Part shown: positions 47,915 through 57,024 of the stretch, one piece after another
How positions within the stretch are numbered: the stretch's first letter is position 1
Layout: each line of letters starts with the position of its first letter
Source of the DNA: Phycisphaerae bacterium
Lineage (GTDB): Bacteria > Planctomycetota > Phycisphaerae > FEN-1346 > JAACEH01
Length of the DNA: 64,000 nt
Assembly: GCA_012729015.1 (NCBI GenBank)
Contig: JAAYDY010000079.1
Span: 1-64,000, forward strand
Reading direction: 5' to 3'
Made by a program: the position numbers and the translations under genes
Notes under the pieces: model-generated
The model's database searches: none
The model's input: the letters and a program-made list of their open reading frames with translations, nothing else
Told to the model about the DNA's origin: nothing

Positions 47915-48445
47915 TCAGACCAGGTCGTGAACCTTCAGCCAGGTCAGGATGCGGCAGGCCACCTCGTCGGGCCCATAGCGGTCGCTCGAAATGGCAAGAT
48001 CGGCCGCCTTCTCGTACAGCGGCCGGCGCTCGGCCAGCAGGCCCTGAATCTCCGCCAGCCCCCCCTTGTCCGTCAGGTCCGGCCGCTGGGCGCCCGTGTG
48101 GGCGTCGCCCTGCATGCGAGCCCAGATCGTCTCGGCGTCGGCCCTCAGGAGGATGACCTTGCCACCGGATTTCATCGCCCGACGATTCTCCTCGCGCAGG
48201 ATCGCGCCGCCGCCGGCGCTGATGACCTGTCCGCTGCCGGCCGACACGTCGCGGACGACGGCCGACTCGGCGTCGCGAAACGCCTCCCAGCCCCCCGCGG
48301 CCACGATCCCGTCAATCGACTTGCCGGCCCGCTCCTGGACCAGCGCATCGGTATCGACCAGCGGCCAACCGAGCTTCTCCGAGAGAATCCGCCCGACGGT
48401 CGTTTTGCCCGTACACCGATACCCGGTCAGAACGATGTTCATCAT
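47915..48445 (-). CDS. aroK: Shikimate kinase (176 aa)
   Basis: Phosphorylates shikimate in aromatic amino-acid synthesis. Walker A is GYRCTGKTT, the shikimate-binding DTDALVQERAGKSI and the RDAESAVV stretch with the lid R residues follow. AAGGGA lies just upstream. The start could be 48445 or 48442 (MM). Confidence 0.93.
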   Translation of the reverse strand: MMNIVLTGYRCTGKTTVGRILSEKLGWPLVDTDALVQERAGKSIDGIVAAGGWEAFRDAESAVVRDVSAGSGQVISAGGGAILREENRRAMKSGGKVILLRADAETIWARMQGDAHTGAQRPDLTDKGGLAEIQGLLAERRPLYEKAADLAISSDRYGPDEVACRILTWLKVHDLV

Positions 48446-48479
48446 GAGTTCCCTTGACCTCTGGTGCTCCGTGCCCCTT

Positions 48480-48770
48480 ACTGCCGCCCCTTCAGGGCTC
48501 GGTTTCGGAGGTGCCTCCCTTCCGGTGGCTTGCGCCACCGGCTCTTAGCTGTCGCCTTTCGGGCTGAACAGCATCCATCCCAGAGGCATGGCCCATGCAT
48601 CGGCCTGCAGTCAAGACCAGCCCGCAGGGCGACAGTCAATAGCCGAGGGCGTCAGCCCTCGGAACCCCAGCCAAAGCCCCCCTCAGCCCGAAGGGCGACA
48701 GTCAGTAGCCGAGGGCGTAGGCCCTCGGTACTAGGCGACAACATGCCCTGAGCCCCGCAGGGGCGACAGT
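48480..48770. repeat. REP-like array, left copy
   Basis: Two parts. Part A (48480-48566) contains a GGTGGC/GCCACC-type palindrome; part B (about 48595-48770) is a run of short palindromes of the types CCGAGGGCGT..CCCTCGG and GCCCCGCAGGGGC, separated by GACAGT. The last 115 nt (48656-48770) recur at 49369-49483 with about 3 mismatches. Confidence 0.8.
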
Positions 48771-48773
48771 CTC

Positions 48774-49217
48774 TCACATCAACCGCGACCCGTCAAACTC
48801 GATTCCATGCTTCACCAGAAGCGCACGTAACTCGTCCGCGAAACTCCGCTTCGCGTGGTGCGCCGCCTGCCCGGCGAGATAGCGATGAACCTGAGGCAAC
48901 GCCGACATCGACACCGAAAACGCCGCATAGCCGTCCTGCCACGCAAAGGATGTCAATCCAGGAAACGTATCGCGAATCCAGCCCGTGCTGTTGCACTTCA
49001 CGGTGCGAACCGCATCGGCCACCGCCACCGAAGGATTCAGCGACATGGCCAGATGAACGTGGTCGGCCACGCCGCCAGCGGCCAGGAGCTTGCCCTTGAG
49101 ATTGCGCAGCGTGCCGCCCATGTATTCCTGAATGCGCGGCAGATACTCGGACGAAAGCCACGGACGCCGGTCCTTGGTGGCAAACACCACGTGGTAGAGC
49201 AAGCAAGTGTAGGACAT
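48774..49217 (-). CDS. tnpA: IS200-type HUH transposase (147 aa)
   Basis: Y1-transposase for single-strand DNA transposition. The HUH motif is DHVHLAM and the catalytic Tyr is in VHRYLAGQ; the N-terminus YHVVFATKDRRPWL and the ending FADELRALLVKHGIEFD match IS200 TnpA at its normal length. No TnpB or orfB is adjacent. Confidence 0.92.
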   Translation of the reverse strand: MSYTCLLYHVVFATKDRRPWLSSEYLPRIQEYMGGTLRNLKGKLLAAGGVADHVHLAMSLNPSVAVADAVRTVKCNSTGWIRDTFPGLTSFAWQDGYAAFSVSMSALPQVHRYLAGQAAHHAKRSFADELRALLVKHGIEFDGSRLM

Positions 49218-49234
49218 GGTGCGCCTCTCGCTCT

Positions 49235-49483
49235 ACTGCCGCCCCTTCGGGGCTCCTTCTCGGGTGCGTCTCCCCTCCGGTGGCTTACGCCACCGGCTAT
49301 TGACTATCGCCCTTCGGGCTGATTACCCGAGCCCCGTAGGGGCGGCAGTCAGGAGCCGAGGGCGCCAACCCTCGGAACCCCAGCCAAAGCCCCCCTCAGC
49401 CCGAAGGGCGACAGTCAGTAGCCGAGGGCGTAAGCCCTCGGAACCAGGCGACAACATGCCCTGAGCCCCGCAGGGGCGACAGT
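49235..49483. repeat. REP-like array, right copy
   Basis: Part A copy at 49235-49321 (about 80 percent like 48480-48566) and part B with the 115-nt near-identical unit 49369-49483. The array ends 4 nt before the argG stop, so it occupies the argG 3' region. Confidence 0.8.
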
Positions 49484-49487
49484 CCGC

Positions 49488-50753
49488 CTACTTCTTGGCC
49501 TTCTTCGCCTTCTTCCCCACTCCCTGGGCCTGGGCGTAGACCTTCATGGGCAGGCCGAAGCAGCGGATGAAGCCGCCGGCGTCGGCCGGGTTGTACTCCT
49601 GGCCCATGGTGAAACTGGCCAACCCCTCGCTGTAGAGCGAGTGCGGGCTCTTGACGCCCGCCGGCACGATGCTGCCCTTGTAGAGCTTCACCCGGGCGGT
49701 CCCGGTCACGGTCTGCTGCGTCTTGTCGATGAACGCGTCCAGGGCCTCGCGCAGCGGGTGGAACCACTGGCCGTAGTACACCAGTTCCGTGTACCGCAAC
49801 GCCACCTGCTGCTTGTAGTGCATCATGTCCCGTTCCAGGCAGATCGACTCGAGCATCCGGTGAGCCTTGTACAGAATCGCGCCGCCGGGGGTCTCGTAGA
49901 CGCCGCGGCTCTTGATGCCCACGAGCCGGTTCTCGACCATGTCGGCATGGCCGACGCCGTGCTTGCCGCCCAGGGCGTTGAGCTTCTGCATGATCGCCAC
50001 GCCGTCGAGCTTCTTGCCGTCCACGGCCACGGGCACGCCTCGGACGAACTCAATCGCCACGTAGGCCGCCTTCGCCGGCGCCTTCTCGATAGTGCTGGAG
50101 ATCGTGAACACCTGATCCTTCGGCTCGTTCCACGGGTCTTCCAGCTCGGCGCCTTCGTGGCTCAGGTGCCACAGGTTGCCGTCCTCGCTGTAGATACGCT
50201 TCTTCGTCTGGCGGATCGGGACGTTGTGGACCTTGGCATAGTCGATGGCCGCCTCGCGGCTCGTCAGGGTCCACCGCGGATCGCGCCACGGCACGATCAC
50301 CTTCAGGTCGGGGGCCAGGGCCTGGTACGTCAGCTCAAAACGGACCTGGTCGTTGCCCTTGCCCGTGGCGCCGTGGGCCAGGGCGTCGGCCCCGAACTGC
50401 CGTGCCGCCGCCACCTGCCGCGCGGCAATCAGCGGCCGCGCGATGCTCGTCCCCAACAGGTACTCGTGCTCGTAGACCGCCCCGGCCTTCAGCATCCGCC
50501 ATAGGTAATCCTCGACGAACGTCTTGCGCAGATCCTCGACCACAATGGCCTTGGCGCCGCACAGCTTCGCCTTCTCCCGGACGCCCTCCAGCTCGACCCC
50601 CTGCCCCAGATCGGCTGCATAGCAGATGACCTCGCAGCCGTAGTTCTCACGCAGCCAAGGCAGGATGACGCTCGTATCGAGGCCGCCGCTATAGGCCAGG
50701 ACCGCCTTCTTGATGCCGGCCGCAGCCGGTTTGTCGCTCTTGCTTTTCGCCAT
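49488..50753 (-). CDS. argG: Argininosuccinate synthase (421 aa)
   Basis: Joins citrulline and aspartate with ATP in arginine synthesis. The ATP-binding [11 protein letters not shown] opens the protein and [14 protein letters not shown] is the second nucleotide/citrulline motif. A short Lys/Ala-rich tail (KKAKKAKK) is extra. The ATG at 50753 is favoured by AAGAG 7 nt upstream over 50759. It follows leuA by 34 nt and is probably controlled by the same leucine attenuator. Confidence 0.95.
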   Translation of the reverse strand: MAKSKSDKPAAAGIKKAVLAYSGGLDTSVILPWLRENYGCEVICYAADLGQGVELEGVREKAKLCGAKAIVVEDLRKTFVEDYLWRMLKAGAVYEHEYLLGTSIARPLIAARQVAAARQFGADALAHGATGKGNDQVRFELTYQALAPDLKVIVPWRDPRWTLTSREAAIDYAKVHNVPIRQTKKRIYSEDGNLWHLSHEGAELEDPWNEPKDQVFTISSTIEKAPAKAAYVAIEFVRGVPVAVDGKKLDGVAIMQKLNALGGKHGVGHADMVENRLVGIKSRGVYETPGGAILYKAHRMLESICLERDMMHYKQQVALRYTELVYYGQWFHPLREALDAFIDKTQQTVTGTARVKLYKGSIVPAGVKSPHSLYSEGLASFTMGQEYNPADAGGFIRCFGLPMKVYAQAQGVGKKAKKAKK

Positions 50754-50787
50754 GGTCATGCTCTTTCTGTTGAATGATCGTCCCACG

Positions 50788-52371
<1,584 letters not shown>

Positions 52372-52431
52372 CGTGCGTCCTCCTGTCTCTGAGACCCCGT
52401 ATTCTAGCGGCCGGAAAGCCCTTTTCCAGCC

Positions 52432-52466
52432 AAAAGAAAACCCGCCGCCGGTTCTCCGGCAGCGGG
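52432..52466 (-). terminator. Leucine attenuator terminator
   Basis: On the minus strand an 11-bp stem CCCGCTGCCGG/CCGGCGGCGGG (one G-U pair) with loop AGAA is followed by TTTTCTTTT. It lies between the leader peptide stop (52497) and leuA (52371). GTGTCC near the leader end (52516-52521) can pair with GGACAC (52472-52477) just before the stem, a possible pause or antiterminator helix. Confidence 0.8.
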
Positions 52467-52496
52467 CTCGCGTGTCCTGATGATCGTTGACTCGGA

Positions 52497-52616
52497 CTAC
52501 GCAGAACCTCCCGCCGGACACTCCCGAAGGAGCAGACCCAGGGCGCACAGTCGCAGGCCATGCAGTCGCACGGCTGCGGCAGCGATCCTGAGCACCTGGT
52601 TCCGGCTACGGTTCAT
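52497..52616 (-). CDS. leuL: Leucine-rich leader peptide (39 aa)
   Basis: Short open frame with AAAGGA 5 nt upstream of the ATG. The peptide contains RLHGLRLCALGLLLRE, with eight leucines and three consecutive Leu codons (CTG CTC CTT) near its end. It is placed directly before a terminator and leuA. Ribosome stalling at the Leu codons under leucine starvation would prevent terminator folding. Identified by context and codon content, not homology. Confidence 0.75.
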   Translation of the reverse strand: MNRSRNQVLRIAAAAVRLHGLRLCALGLLLRECPAGGSA

Positions 52617-52644
52617 CGCAATCCTTTCGCTTCGACTCCCGAGA

Positions 52645-52673
52645 TATATATCGGAAACCCGGGGCGAGGTCAA
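52645..52673 (-). promoter_or_regulatory. leu operon promoter
   Basis: TTGACC (52673-52668) and TATATA (52650-52645) with a 17-nt spacer on the minus strand; the start would be near 52638, giving a short 5' end before the leader peptide at 52616. Confidence 0.7.
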
Positions 52674-52788
52674 CAGCTTTTGCCGGCAGCTTTTGCCGCC
52701 CGCGTGCGGCAACTCGTCCGAACCCGTGTGTCACGGCGGGTCCGCAGTCCCCCGGTGCCCAGCCCATCTCCCGTCCGAACTCATGTGC

Positions 52789-52811
52789 CACGGCGGGTCT
52801 TGCCCGCCGTG
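52789..52811. repeat. RAYT-flanking palindrome, left
   Basis: CACGGCGGG and CCCGCCGTG around loop TCTTG. The complete 23-nt sequence is the exact reverse complement of 53435-53457. A partial copy starts near 52732. Confidence 0.85.
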
Positions 52812-52829
52812 CGATGCTTCAGGTCGCCC

Positions 52830-53387
52830 TCAAACGTCCATGGAGTCCATGTCCAGAGGAACGTCTGTGCGACCATTCCAGAAGGCGGCGCTGGACCATG
52901 GCCAGTCTTGCGGAGAGGTCACCAGGCCTCGACGAACAGGATTGCCGTGAATGTACTCGGCCACGCACCGCAGGCTTCGCCGATCGACGAGGTTACGATC
53001 GAAGCCGCCGCCGGCTTGCCAGAACCGGAATGTGCGCGTGCGACCGCGGACGACGGTCAGCCGCGACAACAGGTCGCCGCCGTCGTTGTCCTCCAGAAAC
53101 CGTCTGGCCTTTATCGAAACGGGCCGCTTCAGATCGTAGAGCAGTCGCTCTACACGATAACCCTTCTGCCGCGGCCAGACCAGCAGGTGAACGTGCTCGG
53201 GCATGATGACGTAGGCCAACAGGCTGACGTTGTGGCGAGTCCGAACCGTCCTGATCGCCTCGATGACCCAGAGACGCGTCCGGTCCCTGACCAGCAGAGG
53301 CAACCGCTGATAGCAGGAGAAAGTCAGATGGTGAGCGTGCCCCGGCTCGTTGAAGGTGCGGCGTGTCTTTCGGTGCGAAGCATCCAT
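52830..53387 (-). CDS. REP-associated tyrosine transposase (RAYT) (185 aa)
   Basis: HUH-type transposase that acts on REP palindromes. Motifs: HLTFSCYQRLPLL near the start, HUH as MPEHVHLLVWP, and the C-terminal YIHGNPVRRGL...WPWSSA with the Tyr nucleophile region. The start at 53387 gives the normal length of about 180 residues. It is bracketed by two inverted copies of the same palindrome, the classical arrangement of an autonomous REP source. Confidence 0.9.
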   Translation of the reverse strand: MDASHRKTRRTFNEPGHAHHLTFSCYQRLPLLVRDRTRLWVIEAIRTVRTRHNVSLLAYVIMPEHVHLLVWPRQKGYRVERLLYDLKRPVSIKARRFLEDNDGGDLLSRLTVVRGRTRTFRFWQAGGGFDRNLVDRRSLRCVAEYIHGNPVRRGLVTSPQDWPWSSAAFWNGRTDVPLDMDSMDV

Positions 53388-53434
53388 GTTGGTCCACACG
53401 GCACTCGACGTTCTGCAGAATCTCCCCACATCGG

Positions 53435-53457
53435 CACGGCGGGCAAGACCCGCCGTG
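53435..53457. repeat. RAYT-flanking palindrome, right
   Basis: Perfect inverted copy of 52789-52811 (loop CAAGA), 48 nt upstream of the transposase start. Confidence 0.85.
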
Positions 53458-53551
53458 GCACACTCACAGAGCCGCTCGTCCCCACCCTCCGCCCGGCCAC
53501 CGGCCCAACACCTCGCAGGGGGCACTGATCATCAGCCACGGGCGCCGGGCG

Positions 53552-54400
53552 TCAGCGGCGGAGGCGTCGCAGGATCGTTCTGCCCACGACGACGAAGAGG
53601 TAGACGGCGCCGATCAGGGCGATGATGGTGGCCCCGGCGGGCAGGTCGGGACCGTAGCTGAGGGCCAGTCCGCCGATGCACCCGACGGCGCCGATCAGGA
53701 TGGCCAGCAGCATGTTCTGCCAGAGGGTCCTGGCGAACTGGCCGGCAATGGCCGCCGGCAGCGTCAGCAGCGCAATCGTCATGACGATGCCGACCACGGT
53801 GACCAGGAGGACCACCGTCAGAGCCGTCAGGCAGAGCAGGAGCAGGTAGAACAGTTCGACGTTGACGCCGCGAAGGCGGGCGAACTCCTCGTCGAAGCAG
53901 ACGGCCATGAGTTCGTGATAGAACAGCACGGCCACGGCTGCCACGACCGCGTCCAGGACGGCGATGAAAACGAGGTCGCCGGCCCGCACCATCAGAATGT
54001 TGCCGAACAGGTAGCTCATCAGGTTGACGCCGTATCCGGGCGTGGCCCAGAGGAACAGGAGGCCGGCGGCCATGCCGACGGCCCAGAGTGCCCCGATGAC
54101 GGTGTCTTCGCGTTGCCTGGCGCGGAGGCTGATAAGGCCGATGACCAGGGCGGCCAGGATCCCCGCGACGATGGCCCCGTGCATCGGCTCGATGAAGTCC
54201 AGACCGTGGCGATGGCGGAGCCACACGGCGGCGCCCATGCCGCCGAGGACGCAATGAGCGATGCCGCCGGCCAGGTACGTGATCCGACGCACGACGACGT
54301 AGGTGCCGACCACGCCGCCGGCGACGCTGGCCAGCAGGGCCGCCAGCACGGCGTGCTGCATCAGCGGATAGTTCCTGACGGCCTCTACGAACTCGGACAT
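53552..54400 (-). CDS. znuB: Zinc/manganese ABC transporter permease ZnuB (282 aa)
   Basis: Membrane component of a zinc (or manganese) importer, with about eight hydrophobic helices and family stretches AALLASVAGGVVGTYVVVRR, GAIVAGILAALVIGL and IVMTIALLTLPAAIAG. GGAGG lies 6 nt upstream. It overlaps znuC by 16 nt and is the last gene of the operon. Confidence 0.9.
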   Translation of the reverse strand: MSEFVEAVRNYPLMQHAVLAALLASVAGGVVGTYVVVRRITYLAGGIAHCVLGGMGAAVWLRHRHGLDFIEPMHGAIVAGILAALVIGLISLRARQREDTVIGALWAVGMAAGLLFLWATPGYGVNLMSYLFGNILMVRAGDLVFIAVLDAVVAAVAVLFYHELMAVCFDEEFARLRGVNVELFYLLLLCLTALTVVLLVTVVGIVMTIALLTLPAAIAGQFARTLWQNMLLAILIGAVGCIGGLALSYGPDLPAGATIIALIGAVYLFVVVGRTILRRLRR

Positions 54401-55164
54401 GCGGCCCCTCCGGATGCGGACTCGTGGTTGCCGTGACGGACCATGCGCAGGCTGCCGCCGTAGACCTCGGCGATGCGGTCACCGGTGAGCTCCTCGGTCG
54501 GATGAACCCAGACGCGGCGGTTGACGCAGACCACGGTCCTGACGCAGTGCGTTACGAAGCCCACGTCGTGCGACACGGTGACGACGGCGATGTGCCGGTT
54601 GAGCCGGCAGAGCAGATGGTGGATTTCGCCTTCGATGACGACGTCGAGGTTGGCCGTCGGTTCGTCGAACAGGAGCAGTTCGGGTTCGCCCACCAGGGCG
54701 CGGGCAATCAGGACACGCTGCCTCTGCCCTCCCGAGAGTTCGGCGAAGGACCGCCGTGCCAGCGGCTCCATCTCGACGTCAGCCAGGGCCTTCATGGCGG
54801 CCCGGCGGTCGTCGCGACCGAACGGCCCCCACCGGCGGCCCTTGCGAAGCCGCCCCATGAGCACCACGTCGAGCACCCGCACCGGGAAGCTCGGGTCCAC
54901 CTGGGCATGTTGCGGCATGTAGCCGATGCGGACCCGGGCCGCCTGCGGCTCCTGGCCGAACATGCGCACCGTGCCGCGCGTCGGACGAAGCAACCCGAGC
55001 ATCAGTTTCAGCAGCGTCGTCTTGCCGCCGCCGTTGGGCCCCAGAACCGTCACGAAGTCGCGCGGCGTGATCGCCAGGTTCACGTCCTCCAGCACCGGTT
55101 GCCCGTTGTAGCTGAAGGACACGTCGGTCATCCGGATGATCGGCTCATCGGTGGGCGTGGTCAT
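54385..55164 (-). CDS. znuC: Zinc/manganese ABC transporter ATPase ZnuC (259 aa)
   Basis: ATP-binding component. Walker A GPNGGGKTT, Q-loop YMPQHAQ, signature LSGGQRQRVLIARAL, Walker B LLLFDEPTANLD and the switch His in VTVSHDV. It overlaps znuA by 20 nt and znuB by 16 nt, so all three are coupled. Confidence 0.93.
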   Translation of the reverse strand: MTTPTDEPIIRMTDVSFSYNGQPVLEDVNLAITPRDFVTVLGPNGGGKTTLLKLMLGLLRPTRGTVRMFGQEPQAARVRIGYMPQHAQVDPSFPVRVLDVVLMGRLRKGRRWGPFGRDDRRAAMKALADVEMEPLARRSFAELSGGQRQRVLIARALVGEPELLLFDEPTANLDVVIEGEIHHLLCRLNRHIAVVTVSHDVGFVTHCVRTVVCVNRRVWVHPTEELTGDRIAEVYGGSLRMVRHGNHESASGGAACPSS

Positions 55165-56218
55165 GGTCGTTCTCGTCCTTGGATGCCTCCGACGGATTCA
55201 GGGCGAGGCGAATCTTCTCCGCCATCGCGGTCAGGTTCGCCAGGTAATCGCGGGCCAGCGGGTCCATCGGCACCACCGCCCCGCCGATGCTGCGGGCCAC
55301 GGTCTCGGCAGCCGTTGTCGAGAACTGCGGCTGCACGAAGATGACCTTGACGCCGGCCTTGCGGGCCTTCTCGATCAGCCCGATCAGCTGCTTCGGTCCG
55401 GGCTCCTTGCCCTCGATCTCGACGGGCGTCTGACGCAGGCCGTAGGCGTCGGCGAAGTAGCCGTAGGCCGGATGGAAAACGAAGAACTCGCGGCCCCGTA
55501 GCGGCTCAAGAACCGTCGTCAGCTTGCGATCCACGCCGTCGAGGTCGTCCTCGAACCGTTTCAGGTTCTCAAGGTACTCGCTGCCGTGCTCCGGATCAAG
55601 GCGGACGAGGGCGTCGCAGATGGTCTTCGCCTGAATCCTGACCAGGCGGGGGCTGAGCCAGATGTGCGGATCGTCCCCCTTGGCGGCTTCCGACGAGGGA
55701 GCCTCGCGATCGGTCTGGCGGCCGGCCTCGCTGCCATGACTGTGACCATGGTCCCCGGCCGCAGCGCCGCCATTGGGGGCCTCCGCGTCGGCGTCGTCCT
55801 GGTCGTGATCGTCGTGCTCGCCGTGGTGGTGCGAATGCTCCATCACGCGCAGGGGAATGCCCTGCCGCGTATCGACGATCTCGAGTTGACGCACCGTGGA
55901 GGCGATCTTCTTCAGCAGCGACTCCTCGAAGGGCACGCCGATCCGGAAAAAGGCCCTGGCTTCCGTGAGCCGCGCGACCTGCTTCGGCGTTACTTCATAC
56001 GTCTCCGGCGACTGGCCGGGACCGACCAGCACGTCAACCTCCACGCGCTCGCCGCCGAGGCGCTCCAGGAAGTAGGCTTGCGGCAGGATGCTGACAAACA
56101 CGCGCAACCTGGCCGGCGACGGTCGCGACGACTCGTCGTCGGCCGGCGCGGTGGCTTGACACCCAACCGCGGCCAAGCCTGCGATCATGGCAATCAGGAT
56201 GGCGGTAGAACGTGGCAT
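55145..56218 (-). CDS. znuA: Zinc-binding lipoprotein/periplasmic protein ZnuA (357 aa)
   Basis: Periplasmic metal-binding protein of cluster A-I. A signal peptide with a possible lipobox (GLAAVGC), the first metal-site strand ILPQAYFLERLGGERVEVDVLVGPGQSPETYE and a central acidic/His loop (HSHHHGEHDDHD, HGHSHGSE) mark it as zinc-type; the C-terminus ends DHDHAHR, a second His patch. GGAGG lies 9 nt upstream. It follows the RHH regulator by 48 nt. Confidence 0.93.
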   Translation of the reverse strand: MPRSTAILIAMIAGLAAVGCQATAPADDESSRPSPARLRVFVSILPQAYFLERLGGERVEVDVLVGPGQSPETYEVTPKQVARLTEARAFFRIGVPFEESLLKKIASTVRQLEIVDTRQGIPLRVMEHSHHHGEHDDHDQDDADAEAPNGGAAAGDHGHSHGSEAGRQTDREAPSSEAAKGDDPHIWLSPRLVRIQAKTICDALVRLDPEHGSEYLENLKRFEDDLDGVDRKLTTVLEPLRGREFFVFHPAYGYFADAYGLRQTPVEIEGKEPGPKQLIGLIEKARKAGVKVIFVQPQFSTTAAETVARSIGGAVVPMDPLARDYLANLTAMAEKIRLALNPSEASKDENDHDHAHR

Positions 56219-56266
56219 GGCTCATTTCCTCCGGCAAGGGCCGGGCGTGACGGTCTGCCGCCGCGG

Positions 56267-56545
56267 TCAGCGGCGGTGCGTGTCGGATGCGTGAGAGCGA
56301 CAGACCAGGTACGTTTCGCTGCACTCGCTGCACTTCTGAACGGTGTGGTCGAGCGCGAAGTCGTTCCAGTGGCGTTTCTGGCCCGCCGTCAGCAGGCCGG
56401 TTCCGTTGCAGAGCGGACAGACGTTGTCGAGGGCGGCCAGCACGGCGGCCCGGATGAACTCCGACCGATTGGGCAATCCCTTCATCGCCTCGGTCAGGGC
56501 CGCATCGGCCTTGAAGGTCACAATCTCGGCTTTCCTACGCGTCAT
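56267..56545 (-). CDS. RHH/zinc-ribbon regulator heading the znu operon (92 aa)
   Basis: Small DNA-binding protein. The N-terminal ribbon-helix-helix is AEIVTFKADAALTEAM...LPNRSEFIRAAVLAAL, directly followed by a metal-binding region CPLCNGTG...H...H...CSEC...C...H.SDTH. That combination of RHH plus Cys/His ligands, first in an operon with zinc uptake genes, suggests a zinc-responsive repressor distinct from Zur (Fur family). The ATG at 56545 has GAGAG upstream. Promoter and candidate operator are at 56594-56622. Function is inferred. Confidence 0.78.
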   Translation of the reverse strand: MTRRKAEIVTFKADAALTEAMKGLPNRSEFIRAAVLAALDNVCPLCNGTGLLTAGQKRHWNDFALDHTVQKCSECSETYLVCRSHASDTHRR

Positions 56546-56593
56546 GGCTCTCTCCCGGCCCCCCGGACCATGTCCCAACAAACGCCACCCGGT

Positions 56594-56622
56594 GTATTAC
56601 CTCGTGTTACCGCCTGTGTCAA
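56594..56622 (-). promoter_or_regulatory. znu operon promoter with direct-repeat operator
   Basis: On the minus strand TTGACA (56622-56617) and TAATAC (56599-56594) with a 17-nt spacer. Between and into the -10 are two direct repeats, GGTAACAC (56611-56604) and GGTAATAC (56601-56594), spaced 10 bp apart, one helical turn. This is where a metal-responsive repressor would bind. Confidence 0.6.
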
Positions 56623-56843
56623 GTCCCCTGCCGACACGATGTGCCGTGGCTGCGGCGTTACGACGTGCGAAAAACCTCGCTGCCGGCGACCCCTGACCGG
56701 GCATCAACCGTTCATTACCCATTTTCTGGCAACACGTTGCGTTCCTGCATTTGCTTCCGTAGCGGGCATCCGTAGGCTTGTCCTTCGTGGGGGGCATGAA
56801 TAAGTCTGCGCAGGCAGCGTCCGAGACAACAGAGGTGACCGTG

Positions 56844-57014
56844 ATGAGCAGAGCCGATATCGCCTATCTTCTAAAGGTCTTCGCCCGCGCTCTTGCCGAC
56901 GGCCTGCCCAGCCGACCTGCTCGGGCCCCATCGACCGATACAGCCGCCACGCCCAGTTCCTCGGCCGAATGCATCAGGCGTCATGCGCCGACGGATGACG
57001 GGTACCTGAACTGA
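56844..57014 (+). CDS. Possible small protein (56 aa)
   Basis: GAGGTG is 6 nt before an ATG that opens a short frame with an amphipathic helix (ADIAYLLKVFARALADGL) and a Ser/Pro/Ala-rich tail. No homologue is recognised. It is divergent from the znu operon and convergent with the ferredoxin gene at 57025. Could be chance. Confidence 0.3.
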   Translation: MSRADIAYLLKVFARALADGLPSRPARAPSTDTAATPSSSAECIRRHAPTDDGYLN

Positions 57015-57024
57015 CAGCCTGCGA

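Larger units (their letters stand above)
48480..49483 (-). mobile_element. IS200-type element inside duplicated REP-like arrays
   Basis: The transposase gene 48774-49217 lies between two array copies in the same orientation (A-B-tnpA-A-B). Either the transposase inserted into a duplicated array or the array spread with it. Exact element ends cannot be fixed. Confidence 0.6.
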
